The translations under genes and the position numbers were made by a program. The notes under the pieces were generated by a model. It was not told where the DNA came from. It was given only the letters and a program-made list of their open reading frames with translations, and did not search any database. DNA of 64,000 bases from NCBI GenBank assembly GCA_033002965.1, contig JAURVB010012910.1:52884-116883 (forward strand), in the 5' to 3' direction. How positions within the stretch are numbered: the stretch's first letter is position 1; every line of letters begins with the position of its first letter. Source of the stretch: Piper betle (taxonomy: Eukaryota; Streptophyta; Magnoliopsida; Piperales; Piperaceae). Positions 12,944 to 25,455 of this stretch are shown piece after piece.

Positions 12944-13195
12944 TCAATGTAGAGATGGTGGCCGGCGGCGATGCATGCAAGATGGCTGATAGTGGGCGGC
13001 CGGGACTGGAACCGAGGAGAAAGTTAGGGAGAGGGGGAAGAAAGGGAGGCGGGGGTGAGTCCACGACGGCACTGGCCAGTGGCAAGGTTGTCTGTGGTGG
13101 AGTGCGGCAAACAGAGGAGGAGAATGGGGGGAGACAAACAAAGTCAGGGAAGAAGTGCATCGGGGGAAAATAGAATGTGGTCGAGGCAATTTCAT
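12944..13195 (-). other. LTR-embedded ORF, 83 codons, starts MKLP (family A copy 2)
   Basis: On the minus strand the ATG lies inside the GAGTC module and opens MKLPRPHSIFPR. It then runs through the GC-rich part of the LTR. The start matches the ORF at 38208 in copy 4 (MKLPLEHFFIFPD). The product is Pro/Ser/His-rich with no domain. It could be a leader ORF of the retrotransposon transcript or simply a by-product of base composition. Confidence 0.4.
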
Positions 13196-13445
13196 AATAA
13201 AAACTTTGACTCGCTCCTATCTCGAGTCAATATTACGAAATATATCCCGAAAAGTATAAAATAAAATAAAGTAAAATACCATAAAAAATAATTGAGTTCT
13301 AAGTCAAATAACATGCTTTAAACCTATTAACCCACCCAGAACTAATAAATAATGTGTCGTAATGAGGTAAACAGCCTAAAACTAATTTTACAGTATGATA
13401 CTAAAATAAATAAATAAAATCTGGGTGTACTCTCATATATTATGA

Positions 13446-13689
13446 CAAGTGATATAGGCCGAATGTCTGATTTCTATGTCGATCTACAAGTTATATGTCG
13501 ATCATAGCGGCAGATTTGGCATGGATGGTCATGAAAAGGTCCAAAATCAGACAAAAAGTAGGAGTCTCCGAGGTTCCACTCCACCCAATCGTCCATCTAC
13601 CCAATTTTTACACCTTGTTGTGGTTTTCATTTCATAATATACTTGATACTCATCTATTATGCTTCATTTTAGAATCATCTCATAAAACT
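13446..13689. other. Unassigned interval
   Basis: Nothing recognised; a repeat of the phrase TATGTCGATC is seen at 13476-13505. It lies between the end of family-A LTR copy 2 and the family-B LTR. Confidence 0.3.
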
Positions 13690-16338
13690 TCCAAGCTAAA
13701 ATGACCTTAATTAAGGCCTGGACAAAATTGTTAAACCATAGTGTGTATCTGTTCTGTTTTTGTTGTGTTTGTCAATATTTTGTATTGAGTTACCTGCTAG
13801 GTTAACTATAAGACCATCATAAAAATTCATAAAAATTATCTAATAACTCACTAACTATATACTAAAAAAATGTAAATTTTGGAGTTAAAAAATTCATTCT
13901 AATGGATAATGGGCTCATACTTCTGGACTATACAGGAACTCGATTTGTAATCTTGTTTCTATGAAGCCAATTAGAAAATACCTTTTAAATATATCAAGCA
14001 TTATAAAAATTGTGAAATATATTACTAAGAGTGATAGATGTCCTAATAATGTCTTTTGTAAATTTTTAGAGTATTTGGGTGAGTAGGTAATTAGGTAGAA
14101 ATTTCTAATTCTACCAGGGGTCCAGATTAATTACAATATTGGTTGAATGAGTAATCCAGATTTGAAATTTCTCCGAAATCTAAATATAAGGAAATTGGAC
14201 ATGAAATCTCAATGTGCTAAACTTCCAAGTGTCATCTAACTATTCTAATTGACCAATGCCCATTTGGACTTCTTAGGCCCATAGGCCGAAATTTTTAAAT
14301 TTGATGTGGAGAAATGGGGGGTACTGTTCACAGTACAATAATCTGACCTGAATTAACCTAAATCAGCATGATAAACGATAAATTATCACTTGTTAATATT
14401 TATGACAGACCCTTAGGGTGTCTAAAACTAAGGGTTGAAATTTCAACTTGATCGGATACCATTTGGTCTATCCGAAAAGCCATTCGTTTAAGTCCAACGA
14501 TACAACCCTAAGTACAAAATCATTCACTTGGTAGAATTGTAACCTAAACCTTAAATTAAACTACCTAATGTGGTTTAACCCATCTCTAAGAAAAATAAGT
14601 TAGTTAATTAAGTTTTGCATTTTGCACATATGATGAGGCTTTGCCTCATCTTGTGTGCCTGTGTGATCCGATTATGATTCGGATTCCATCTCTTATTAGG
14701 TTACGCGAGTTGAGCTCTTCGATTTAGGACATAAGGCTCCACTCATCAGATCCATAGGACTCTCTTGCTCCGCCCTTACGTTTGGCTCTTGAGTGTTACG
14801 TTTAATCGCATTTTAAACGGTAGGACAATGTCGGCGGTATTTTTATCGAATTCCTCCAATACCGGGGCATTTAGTTGCATTTTATCGTAAGTTTAATAAA
14901 ACTACAAGGATGAGATCCCTTGTGGGTTTTCAAACTAAAGCTCCAAAAATATATAATATAAGTCTCTTCCCTAAGCCTATTATATATGTAAGTACATTTT
15001 TATGAATTTCACAAATAAGAGAGTGAGTGGTATGGAGATATATAGATTGCACTAGTACCCCTTCTACCCTTAAGTGCTAGAATGTATGTAGGGTACTGCA
15101 AATGCAGTGTGTTTTTGAAAATATTGGTGTATTAGTTCAGAGCCACATAAGTACTATGGCTGGTGATATATGGAGGATGTAAAGGCGTTAGTGATATATG
15201 ATTATTTATATGTATGTATGATGCCACTTTGTAGGCAATTATGGTATGATATATAGCTGCATTGGCCTTCGCTTGCCACCCTGTGTGATTCTGGAAGTTT
15301 CTACAACTTTTCGTACGTATTTAGATACCCACTTTCCAGTAATGTTATATTCCTAGTCTCAACAGGACCAATAATCAATTCCTTGATTAGTGACTTCTAA
15401 CATATGTAGGTAATATATGTAGGTGATTAGGCAGATAGATCGAAAGGCTCATGGCGGGGTATTTTGTGTTGTATTTGTGTTAATTACCGAAGTGATGTAA
15501 TATGAAATTGCGATGCAATATGTTATGGAATAAGCAATAAAGTTATATGAACTTGTATGATTCGAGATAAGTAAATTGATTGTTGTTGTGCACATGTCTT
15601 TTATAATCGTTACATTATTATTGTGGGGCAGACACACTTTGGGGAACTCTAACCATCGTTTGGAGGGTTTAAGCCTCAAAATCCAGCAACATGATGAGGA
15701 GCTTACTAGGTATGCAAAACATATTTGTTGTAGTTATATGTGTGAGATAAAGAAATGTGGGTAGGACGAGCAGACGGTTTACATCGCTTGAAGACCCATG
15801 TGAAGTCCAAGTGTTAGGGTTTGATGCCCTGACATCTGATGATGCTGTGTTTAATTATATTATAATTTTTTTGCACATGTCGGGTATGTGGAACAAGTAA
15901 CCATGATCATTGTTTAAATTCTTTGCATTCATTCATGTGTATGAAATTAAGAAATGTAACAAATCACTTTAACTAAGTAATAAGAAAAGGTTCATGTCAC
16001 AACATGCAACCTCAAAACTGTAGTGGGGGTGCACCTCTTTTGGAGTTAAGAGTGATCATCAACATTTTTATAAAGTCACCAGTCATAGTCGCAGAGGAGG
16101 TTTTGCATTTGTTGCGGCTAGGGGTGGTCATATATTTATCCTTAAGTTTAAGAGTCTCAATGCTAGAATGAATTAGTATGCATGTGTGATGAAACCCTAT
16201 AAGGTTGCCCATCTTAAGCCTCCTCGAGGGTTGAGATCCACTTCTGTAAAGTTTGTACGAGAGTAGTCTAACAATTAGTTTTTTTATTTATAACATCATA
16301 CTTCGGTCTACTCTCAGGGCAAAAAATGGGTTGTTACA
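13690..16338 (+). repeat. Family-B LTR, plus orientation, 5' truncated
   Basis: It ends GGGTTGTTACA at 16338. Its blocks match, in reverse orientation, the LTRs at 19247-22770 and 25456-28365, including the GAGGCTTTGCCTCATCTTGTG block (14636 on) and the TGCAAATGCAG block near 15100. The end region (CTTCGGTCTACTCTCAGGGC) also matches the LTR end at 63959. No convincing primer site follows, and the start is not found. Confidence 0.7.
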
Positions 16339-17199
16339 CCTAAACTTTGGCATTGGATAGTGTAGATGCCCGATGTTTTATTGGTATGAGCCGTCGATTT
16401 GACGGATTTCTCATTTATTACCAACTAAGCCTAGGCCCCACCATTGCTTTAACTTACATTAACCATTTGTTTTAGTTTCTATTTTACTTCTTAGTCACAT
16501 TATCTAATAACATCATTAGGTTTCACATTTTTCATGTTTATTATATCACGATTTGACTAAACCGTTTAGTCACATAGAAAACATGAGGATCATAAAACTC
16601 CCCAAATAACTTCGAAACAAACCTAATCAATAGCTTCTCGAGCTCCATAACATCTCAACTATCACCCTCCTAGTCTGAGCAATGAAATAAATACTATACA
16701 TCACTTACCGAGTAGAATGTACATGTATGCATATTTGATATGTCATGACCGGATTAAATTATTTATCAATCATCCAATATGTTAATAATCATCATTGAAA
16801 CATGTGTTCAACATAATACTAAAATCAAACAATAATTAACTGATGATAAGCATGGCATTCAAACAACATTGTACTGATAGAACTCAAGAAAACTAAGGTC
16901 TTATACTTCTGATTTTAGAAATTCATGACTCCAAGGATACATATTAAAAAATTATGAAATTTTTGGATAATAAGCTAGATATTTGGAGGCTTCCAATGCA
17001 AAAAATAATATCTAATTCCATGTTCTACAGCTTGAGTTATAACAAATTGAATCTGGGGTAAAAATCAGGTACATGTGTGGCGGAGCTGACCCATGCAGCA
17101 CTAGCCCTTAGTGCTACAGTACTAGTGCCCCTGGTTTGGGTGTTGTGGCATTGTGTCTTATTCTCAAAATTTCCCTATTGCCGGTGTACAAAAGCTATA
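16339..17199. repeat. Unassigned repeat-like sequence, probably another LTR scrap
   Basis: AT-rich. Around 16900-17160 the phrasing (ATGAAATTTTTGGATAATAA, then a CAGCACTAG...GTGCTACAGTACTAG stretch) resembles LTR sequence near 61560-61740. There is no gene. Confidence 0.35.
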
Positions 17200-18715
17200 T
17201 AATTGTGAGATGGGAGCCATTTTCAAGGGTCATTGCTTGATCTATCTTCTTGTGTAGTATCTATCGGCGAGGTAGTCGAGTTGTTGGGTGAGGGAAGTGA
17301 AGCCTTTATGGCTAGTCTTATCAAGTCTAAGTCAGAACCCAAGGACCTGTAACAATTCCCATGGCGGTGGAGTTTTTGACAATTTCCCTTAAGTACTCCC
17401 AGGACTACCTCTAAAGAGAGAAGTGGAGTTTGTGATAAACTTGGCGTCAGGTACAACATAGTTCTCGAAGGCTCCATATTGAATGGCACCTACAGAGTTT
17501 AAGAAGTTGAAGACTCAACTAGAAGAATTGTTGTAGACAAGATCCATTTGACCCAGTACTTCACTGTGGGGAGCATTGGTTATATTTGTGAAGATGAAAG
17601 ATGGGTCACTTCAGCTATGTACAGATTATCAGCAACTCAATCAGGTGATGGTCATGAATTGGTATCCCTTACCAAGGATTGACGACCTATTTGATCAACT
17701 AAAATCAATTGGAGTGTTTTCCAAGATCAACTTGAGGTCGGGGTATCACTAGTTACGAGTGAAGGAAGGTGTCATTTCAAAGATAGCTTTCAGAATAAGG
17801 TATGGACATTACAAGTTTTCGTGATGCCCTTTGGATTGACAAAAGCCCTAGCTGCTTTTATGTCACAAATGAATGTGGTATATCATCCCTACTTGGACAA
17901 GTTCATTATTGTGTTCATTGATGATATATTAGTGTATTCACACAGTGAGGGGGAGCACACTAATGACATCTGGATCGCCTTGCACGTCCTTAGAGACAAC
18001 CACTTGTTTGCTAGGTTTTCTAAATGCAACTTTTGGTTAAAGGAAGTAAACTTTTTGGGTACATAATTTCTAAGGCAGGGATTTTGGTGGATCCAGCTAA
18101 GGTGCAGGTCGTGGTTGAATGGCCTCAACCAAAAATGGTCACCATGATTAGAAGTTTTCTTCAATTGACTGGCTATTATATGAGGTTCATTATGGACTCT
18201 TCCGTAGGAGCATTGCCTATGACCAAGCTAACAAGGAAAGGAAGTGGTAAAGTTCCTATGGGACCACATATGTGAATGGAGCTTTCAGTCCTTGAAGAAG
18301 AGTCTAACGACTGCACATGTACTGATTCTTCCAAATTGTGGTCTATAGTGATGATTCAAAATCTGGTATTGGGTGTGTGTTGATGAAGAATGACAAAGTT
18401 GTAGCCTATGCCTGAAGGTAGTTGGAGATTTACGAATAGAGCTACGCTACTCTTAACTTGGAGTTGGCAGAATTGGTCTTCTTTCTAAAGCTATGGAGAC
18501 ATTACCTCTACGGGGAAGGATTCAAGGTATCTTCAAATCATAAAAGCTTACAGTATATCTTTACTCAAAATGATCTTAACTTTAGACAGAGGCGATGGAT
18601 GGAATATCTAAAAGACTACAACTTTTAAATGTTTTATCACCCTGGCAAGGTGAATGTAGTAGCGGATGCACTAAGCCGAAAAGGCAAGGTAGACAAAGGC
18701 TGGTAACTAGCACAA
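17200..18715 (+). pseudogene. Ty3/gypsy protease end, reverse transcriptase and RNase H, decayed
   Basis: Translation in shifting frames gives, in order: PLKREVEFVINL (junction between PR and RT), [59 protein letters not shown] (both catalytic Asp kept), KCNFWLKEVNFLG, SFLQLTGYYMRF, then RNase H pieces (SGIGCVLMKNDKVVAYA, YHPGKVNVVADALSRKGK). Stops and frameshifts are spread throughout. Integrase is absent. Motif wording fits the chromovirus (Tekay-like) group. It lies in the same orientation as the family-B LTR upstream and may be its internal region. Confidence 0.85.
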
Positions 18716-19246
18716 ATGTGGGCCATGTCGATAGTGGTAGTTGTTATTGTTATAAATCCAACTAAAGAACTAACTAGTTTGCTTTTAAACCTTGTCATTT
18801 CCATTAACTTAGTGGACCAAGTAAAACTAGGACACTTGGAAGATGAGTGATGAAGGTCATATTGTTTAGAATTTCACCTACTTGGAAATTTTACATGATG
18901 CTTCATATGCAGAAAAGCTAATGAAGATTTTAGGTCGAGATAAAAAGTTATTGAGGAGAAAAACCTTACTCTTGTAAAAGTTGTGTGGCACAATTATGGT
19001 GTGGAAGAATATACGTAGGAAACTGATGAAGACATGAGAAAAGGATATCCTCACTTATTTCAAATGTAATGATGTACCCTTGTTGGAATAAATGGAAAAA
19101 GATTATTGAATTTTTCTCTAAGTGTTTGTGCCTTACTCTAGCTATTAGGGAGAACTATAGTTTCCCTTATTTTTATGGTTAAAATTTCAGATGTCTACGA
19201 ACAATTTCTTCTACCTATCGACATCGAGTCCGCATTTTTGAGGTGA
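18716..19246 (+). other. Tail of the decayed gypsy element, no further domain seen
   Basis: This may be the spacer between RNase H and integrase (SLLLNLVISIN and similar), but it is too decayed to confirm. It ends where the minus-strand family-B element starts. Confidence 0.4.
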
Positions 19247-22200
19247 TGTAACACCTCAATTCAGCTCAAAGAATTTACCGAATTTTGATTTTATAATTCA
19301 AAAAGTTATTTGTTAGACTACCAACGTATAAACTTTATGGAAATGGATCTCAACCCTCAAGGTGGTTTAAGAGGGTAAACTTACCAGGTTTTCATATAAT
19401 GCTTGCTAATCATACTACCATATGAAGTCTCTTACACTTAAGACTCCTATTATAAGCACTCTAAGTCACTGGAGAGGCAGCACTTCCCGAGAACTAAGTG
19501 GGTGAATTTACAAATGCAATAATCCGTTTGAGCTGCACAAGGCAATACCACCAATACAACTAAGGGGTTGAGCTTTTCAAAATGCGGATGTATGATCTGA
19601 TTCTTATACTTATTTTTGAACTTTGAGTTAGGTATCTTATTTTTAGAAGATGCTGATCTTGTAGTAAAGTGAACACTAGATAGTGGTTACCTGTTCCACA
19701 TATCCGCAAGCAAAAATTTAAATATACAAAGGCATCTTCACATGCCAAGGCATCATACCATAACACTCGGCTTTTACGTGGACCCTTCAAGTGGTATGAA
19801 TAGTTATCGCCTCCAGATCTTGTCACAAATACACAATTGCAACCAAATACACTTTGCCTACCTCAATTATTTCTCGTCATGTTTTAGGAAGTTTACACAC
19901 CCTGAAGATGATTGTTAGAATGCCCCAAACCATACACAATGATAATGACATTAAAGTAATAGCTCACAGAATACACATAACATATCACACACACTCACAT
20001 AGGCTTTAGGGCGCCCACCACAATACATACATAACATCATCCTGAGTTCCCAATACATAAGTCTCATAATCCTGAAATACATAAGTCTTAAAAACCAAAA
20101 CTTAGATCCAATACAACAATCAGAATAGTACATACACATGGTACCATCCACTTTCATGAGCTTCTTGATCTACATACCTCTGTCGATCACAAACATGACT
20201 ACAAACACACATATATATAGAAAAACTTTGATTACCGGTCTGAAAAAAGATTACATGTAGATGAGTATCTAAATGCTCATGAGAAATCATTAAACTTGTA
20301 GAATACTTCACAAGGCAGTAAGCTTAGGCCAACACAACCAAATATCATAAAGATATCAGATCAAATCAATGCTACATATAGATGCTTATACCCTCACATC
20401 CTTTATATATTGCAGCCACAGTATTCAGGTGACTCAGAACATTGATAGAGCCACGATTTTCAAAAATGTGTTGCATTTGGAGTACCTTACATCTCTCACT
20501 CTCATATTCATAAAAATCATAAAACTCGTATACTTATATAGTAGGCTTGGGAAGGGGCTTATATCTTAGGCTTTGTAAAACTTTCAGCTTGAAAACCATC
20601 AAGGGATATCATCCGTGATGTTATATTAAATTGTAAAAAAATTTGGCTAAGTAGCCTAGCATCGGAGGGATCAGATAAAGTGTTGCCAATGCCATCCTAC
20701 GTCTAAAACTAAGTGAAAACCACACTCATGGAACCAAGTAGAGATGCAGTAGAAGAGTCCTATAGACCTGAATGAATCGAGCTCCTCGTTCAAACTTAGT
20801 GAGCTAACTCCGTGTATCCTAACAAGAAGATGAAACCCGAATCACGATTGGATCGCATCGGCAAGCAAAATGAGGCAACGCCTACACACATGCATGACTA
20901 AAAAAACTTACATAGCTTAATTATATTGTTTAGTGAAGTGATAAACCGAATTCGGTAACCCTAATTTGGGTTTGGTGTTGCAAATATCCTTAGTGAAAAG
21001 TCTCTTACTTAGAGTTTTGTTGAACGGACTTAGCTAGACAATTTTTGGATTGACAAAATGGTGTCCAAATGGGCTGAAAATTAGATTAGTGAGCCTTGAC
21101 ACTCTAAGGGTTTGGCATAAAACTTACTAAGTACTGGCCCGCGAGTCACATGGGAGAAAGGGCCCACAAAGGGTTGGGCTAAAGTGTTGGGAATAGTATT
21201 CATAGATCACATACTAATTTTCCTAAGTATTGTTCATATGCCTGCAGACTCCAAATGGACCTAAGAAGAATAGTAAATTCCTACCCAATTATTTACCCAA
21301 CCAATCACTGTGAAATTTTTCACAAAAGCCATTGTATGACATTGAAAGGTTTGGGAGAAGTTTATCAAATTTCACTATTTGTACTAGGCTCAATGAATTT
21401 TTCAACTGGCGCTAAAAAATCATAGTTACACACCTGATTCTATAAAAACCTTTTAGGGGCTCAACTAGGAGCACAAATACAGAACATAGCAAGACAAACC
21501 AAAAACACAGCATACATATGCATCAGTTAGGGGTTTTATTTAGGTCGTTACTGAGGTCATTTTAGGTTGATATTTTAGTGACATAAAAAACACATAACAT
21601 AGCAATGTTGCAAAAGATGGCATGCAAGGGTTGCCTACACAAGGAGAAAAAAATTGGGGAAAGTGGTGGATAAGCTTCTCTAAGAAATAAAGAAGCTACC
21701 TTTCACCAATTTTAGCTCCTATACGTTCTGATACAAGCCGAATCAAGAAAAACAAACTCCTTCAACATTATAAATTTATCTCATAGGAACAAAATAGAAG
21801 TGACTGCATGCAAAAATAATATATAGAGAGAATGTTATAACAGATCTACCAAATATGTGCAAAGAGGCGACAATGACATGTTCAGAAATAGATAACTATT
21901 TATTTAGACATGAAATAATTATGAAACTTCCTTATACATTCCTAAAACAACCAACTAAATGAGAACAATACCACAAAAATGAGCAAACAGTAGCAACCTA
22001 GGCAAACACTAGTGGCAATCACAACACAACAAAGGGGGAGGAAGAGCTTACCTTCAATGTATTAAGGGGAGGTTTCCTTGGGTTTTCTACCCAAGGACCT
22101 ACGAGCCTAGGCCTTCGGCGAGCCTTGAAGAGGCTAATAAGAGCTTGAAGGGGCTTTTAAGAGAAAAGGGAAAAACTAATAGCACAAAGGCGCTGGTAGG

Positions 22201-22770
22201 GCACAAGGGCACTAGCCTCTTATCAGCTGAACCAAAAGTCATAGCCTGCTGACATCACAAACATGGTTGGGCCAAAAATAGGGTATGGGTTGGTTGCAAG
22301 GGTGCTATCCTTGCACAAGGGTGCTAGGACCAGAACTCATATTCTTTGAATTTCAGGCGTAAAGGTACTAACATGACACCTTTCTACCAGTGGCAGAAAG
22401 CTACTATGGGGGTGCTTTTGCTCTAGGCATAGTTTGCACATATATAGACCCGTAGGGCAATCGAATGACCTCAAGAACTGTGCCACAAAATTGACCAAAC
22501 TGGATTCAAGCACACAACAAGCAAACTAAACTCGTGAGAAACATGATCCTCAACCGTATTAGACTCGACTCAAATAAAAACCAAAAATAAGAGCTAAAGT
22601 GGCATAGTGTCTAACTAGGTGGAGCCAAGCGTTGGGGAAGACTAGACTCGAAGCTCACACATAACATGCCATACATTCATTTGTAGCAAAAGGGGTCGAG
22701 CAAGCAACTCGATCTAGGTAGCGACCGAACCAAAACTAAAACTATCGGGCAAAACGCCCGGGTTATAGAA
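19247..22770 (-). repeat. 3' LTR of the family-B LARD (~3.5 kb)
   Basis: On the plus strand it starts TGTAACACCTCAATTCAG. The other end is near CGCCCGGGTTATAGAA, beside a purine-rich tract on the minus strand. That terminus lacks the usual TG, so the exact edge is uncertain. Confidence 0.75.
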
Positions 22771-25437
22771 CTTCCCCCACTTAAGAAAATTCCATCCCTG
22801 GAATTTACCTAAGGGAGTACACACACAAAGGCTACATGCCTCAAACATAAATGCAAACTGCTATGAATGCACAGTGCAGACATTTGCCTAAACATCCTAT
22901 TGCGAAATGCACTCTCAAAGAAGCATACTGCTGATAAGATTCTCAGCTACCGATTCTTACAACCACCAATCACATTGGTCAAGAAAACATATTACCATTG
23001 AGGTCTACTACCCTTGAAGCATGTAATTACCAAAGCATGCCATGAAGGAAACATGCTTGCCAAAGGCGAGTTTGTCATTGTCCAAAGTATATACAATGCA
23101 TGTGTCCGCATATGTAACTGGAGTATGTAATCATGCTCGCTTTTGCCATAGAAGGATGGATATACTCTAAGGTGTGTTCATGAGAAAAAGATGATCTAAT
23201 AGAACCCCACCATGTTTACCTCAAACTACGATGTGGTCTAAAGGTGAAGCTAGCCTCACATTGTGTTTGAACAAGCAAAGGGGTATCATGATTGGCCTCC
23301 AAAAATTAGAGTATGGTAAAGGTGTAAAAATATGGACGGTCAAGGTGGTGTCCATTCTAAAGTACCATTATTGTCATTTACCGTGGATTTCGTCATCATC
23401 CCCAGAAGCTATAATGCAAGCATCCCTAATGACGGTCCCTAGAGCTTTAGGCCAATGAATAAATAGTAGATATCCCAAAGAACCACCAACGAACCTCCGG
23501 TCGAAAAGAAACCACAACAAGGTTGGATAAGTGTCTCATCCCTTGTCTGTATCATTGTAAACGTTCCTTCTATATCGAGTTATACCACTGTAGTAGACTC
23601 ACAAGAAGGGGCTATAAAATGGCCATACAGAGGCTACTACAAAGCATAGGTGCACACCATGGAACTGCATAATGTTGTGCACTCACATCTCTAATGCTGG
23701 GTGTCCACCTGGATGTTAGTGTAGGAGATTTTGATCTCTGACCTCAACATGCTGCTCTGGTCATCATCCATCTATTTTGCCTAGATGTCAAACTCTGTAC
23801 TAGCTGGCTATTGTACTATGAAGTTGACAATCTTGCTTATCTCATTTCCATATACTGCAGAGGCAATGTCATACAATCGTGCCATGTTGATCTTTGGTTC
23901 TAATACTTAACTATTAGTCATGTTGTTCAATCCTTATATTATAGTTTTTGCCATATAGCCTAACCATATTCTTGTTTGTTCCATACAACTCAGTACTCTA
24001 TTGTGAACTTGCCCATCCTATTGCTAGCCCAGTATAGCATACCTGCTCAGCTGAGGTTGTGCCACTCGGGTGGCGGTTGAGCTAATAGGACGGTGCTCGA
24101 ATTACTCAGATGGCGGTTGAGTTGATGCATGTACCTACATGCTAATACATGGTGACCAACTAATGAATTCTATTGGCTCACAAGCTATCTATCCATCCTA
24201 GCTCATTTCTTACCATAGTTGTCTGACCATCATTTTGCTCTCATAGTGTGCCATCTATACCTCCAAATAGTCCTCACTCAAGTCATGATGCTCCTAGCTA
24301 AATTGTTATATCTAACTATGCTCAATGGTAGTGAGTTCTACGAACTGACTCTAGTACCTTAGTTCCTATATTGTAGGTCGACTTGGCATATACGTATGGT
24401 CTAAGTTCTAGGCAATACCATACCAATCATGCCATCTCATCTCATCTATGTCAAGGCACTCCATGAACCAACTATCTCTGTCTATCTATGATCAAGGGTG
24501 GTCGTGACAGTGATATATAGGAAATGGGTCCACTACTGACCTCTAGTTACTAATATATCCTGAGAAGTTACTAATACATCTCAGCCAAGACTCAACTAGG
24601 TAAACTCACCATATAGTTTGTTTCACATAGTCCTACTGGCCTATCATCTCATCCTTTTTGGTGGATGAATTCTGCTTACCCAAGTTCAAAATTTTATTCC
24701 TATCCTATGCTTATTATTTTATCTTTTTCCTAACACATTAACTCTATTAATTTTGTGAAAAATACATAGTCATATGGATATGACAAAGTCCAGAACATAG
24801 ACCCTTCAATCACTCATTCTTACATAGGGGCATTCTTGGGATGTCCTCTCATACAATCTTTCTAGAACACAATAAGGTAAAGGTAAATAAAAGAAGAGGG
24901 ATGTCTAATGAGGGGTGAGAAAGAAAGGATAAGAGAATAGAGAGTGACAAGGGAGAGAGAGCAAGAAACAGGAGATTGAGATGGGTGATTTAGAGTTTTC
25001 TCTCTATCATTCCCTATATTGTTTGGTAAATACTTATTTGATTTCATCACCTCCTAGGCTGTACGTCGCATGACTCCAACATAGTGAAACCTTTCTATCT
25101 TAAGAATCTTAGTTAATCTTTTCACATGCTTATTGTGGCTTCCACTGAGTTTGGCTAGTTTTAAACATAAGGGCAATCTCCATCCATGCCATGCATACAG
25201 GTCCGCATAAAACTCGTAATTGAAACATACCAAAGGCATGCACACAAGAAGCATAAACATGCATGCCAGTGAGGTTGTGGATCAGCTCATAAGGGTACCA
25301 TAAGGTAACACAACCATAACGAAAACTCACCACATTCATACCAAACATACAATAGTACAATCATTATACTGTACCATACAACATGTATAACATATACCTC
25401 ACACTCCGAAGGTTAGCCACCTTAATAGTACAAGACG
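22771..25437 (-). other. Non-coding internal region of the family-B LARD
   Basis: 2.7 kb with only short open frames on either strand and no retroviral domain. A 19-bp phrase (ACTCGGGTGGCGGTTGAGC and ACTCAGATGGCGGTTGAGT) is repeated at 24066 and 24105. Confidence 0.6.
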
Positions 25438-25455
25438 TCAACTCTAATACCAAGT
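25438..25455 (-). other. Primer-binding site of the family-B LARD
   Basis: On the minus strand the LTR end GGGTATTACA is followed by ACTTGGTATTAGAGTTGA, close to the plant initiator-Met primer site TGGTATCAGAGC. Confidence 0.7.

Larger units (their letters stand above)
7264..13445 (-). repeat. Family-A LTR copy 2, interrupted by two nested elements
   Basis: Begins (plus strand) TGTAACACCCCAAATCC and follows the same block order as the other family-A LTRs once the TRIM (7623-8086) and the hAT-like insert (8907-11070) are removed. The GC-rich part is about 12190-13190. The order of events is clear: LTR first, then the two insertions. Similarity to the family is lost near 13445. Confidence 0.75.

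Noticed and set aside
17223..17489. 88-codon minus-strand ORF
   Set aside because: Antisense to the PR-RT junction of the plus-strand gypsy remnant (PLKREVEFVINL).
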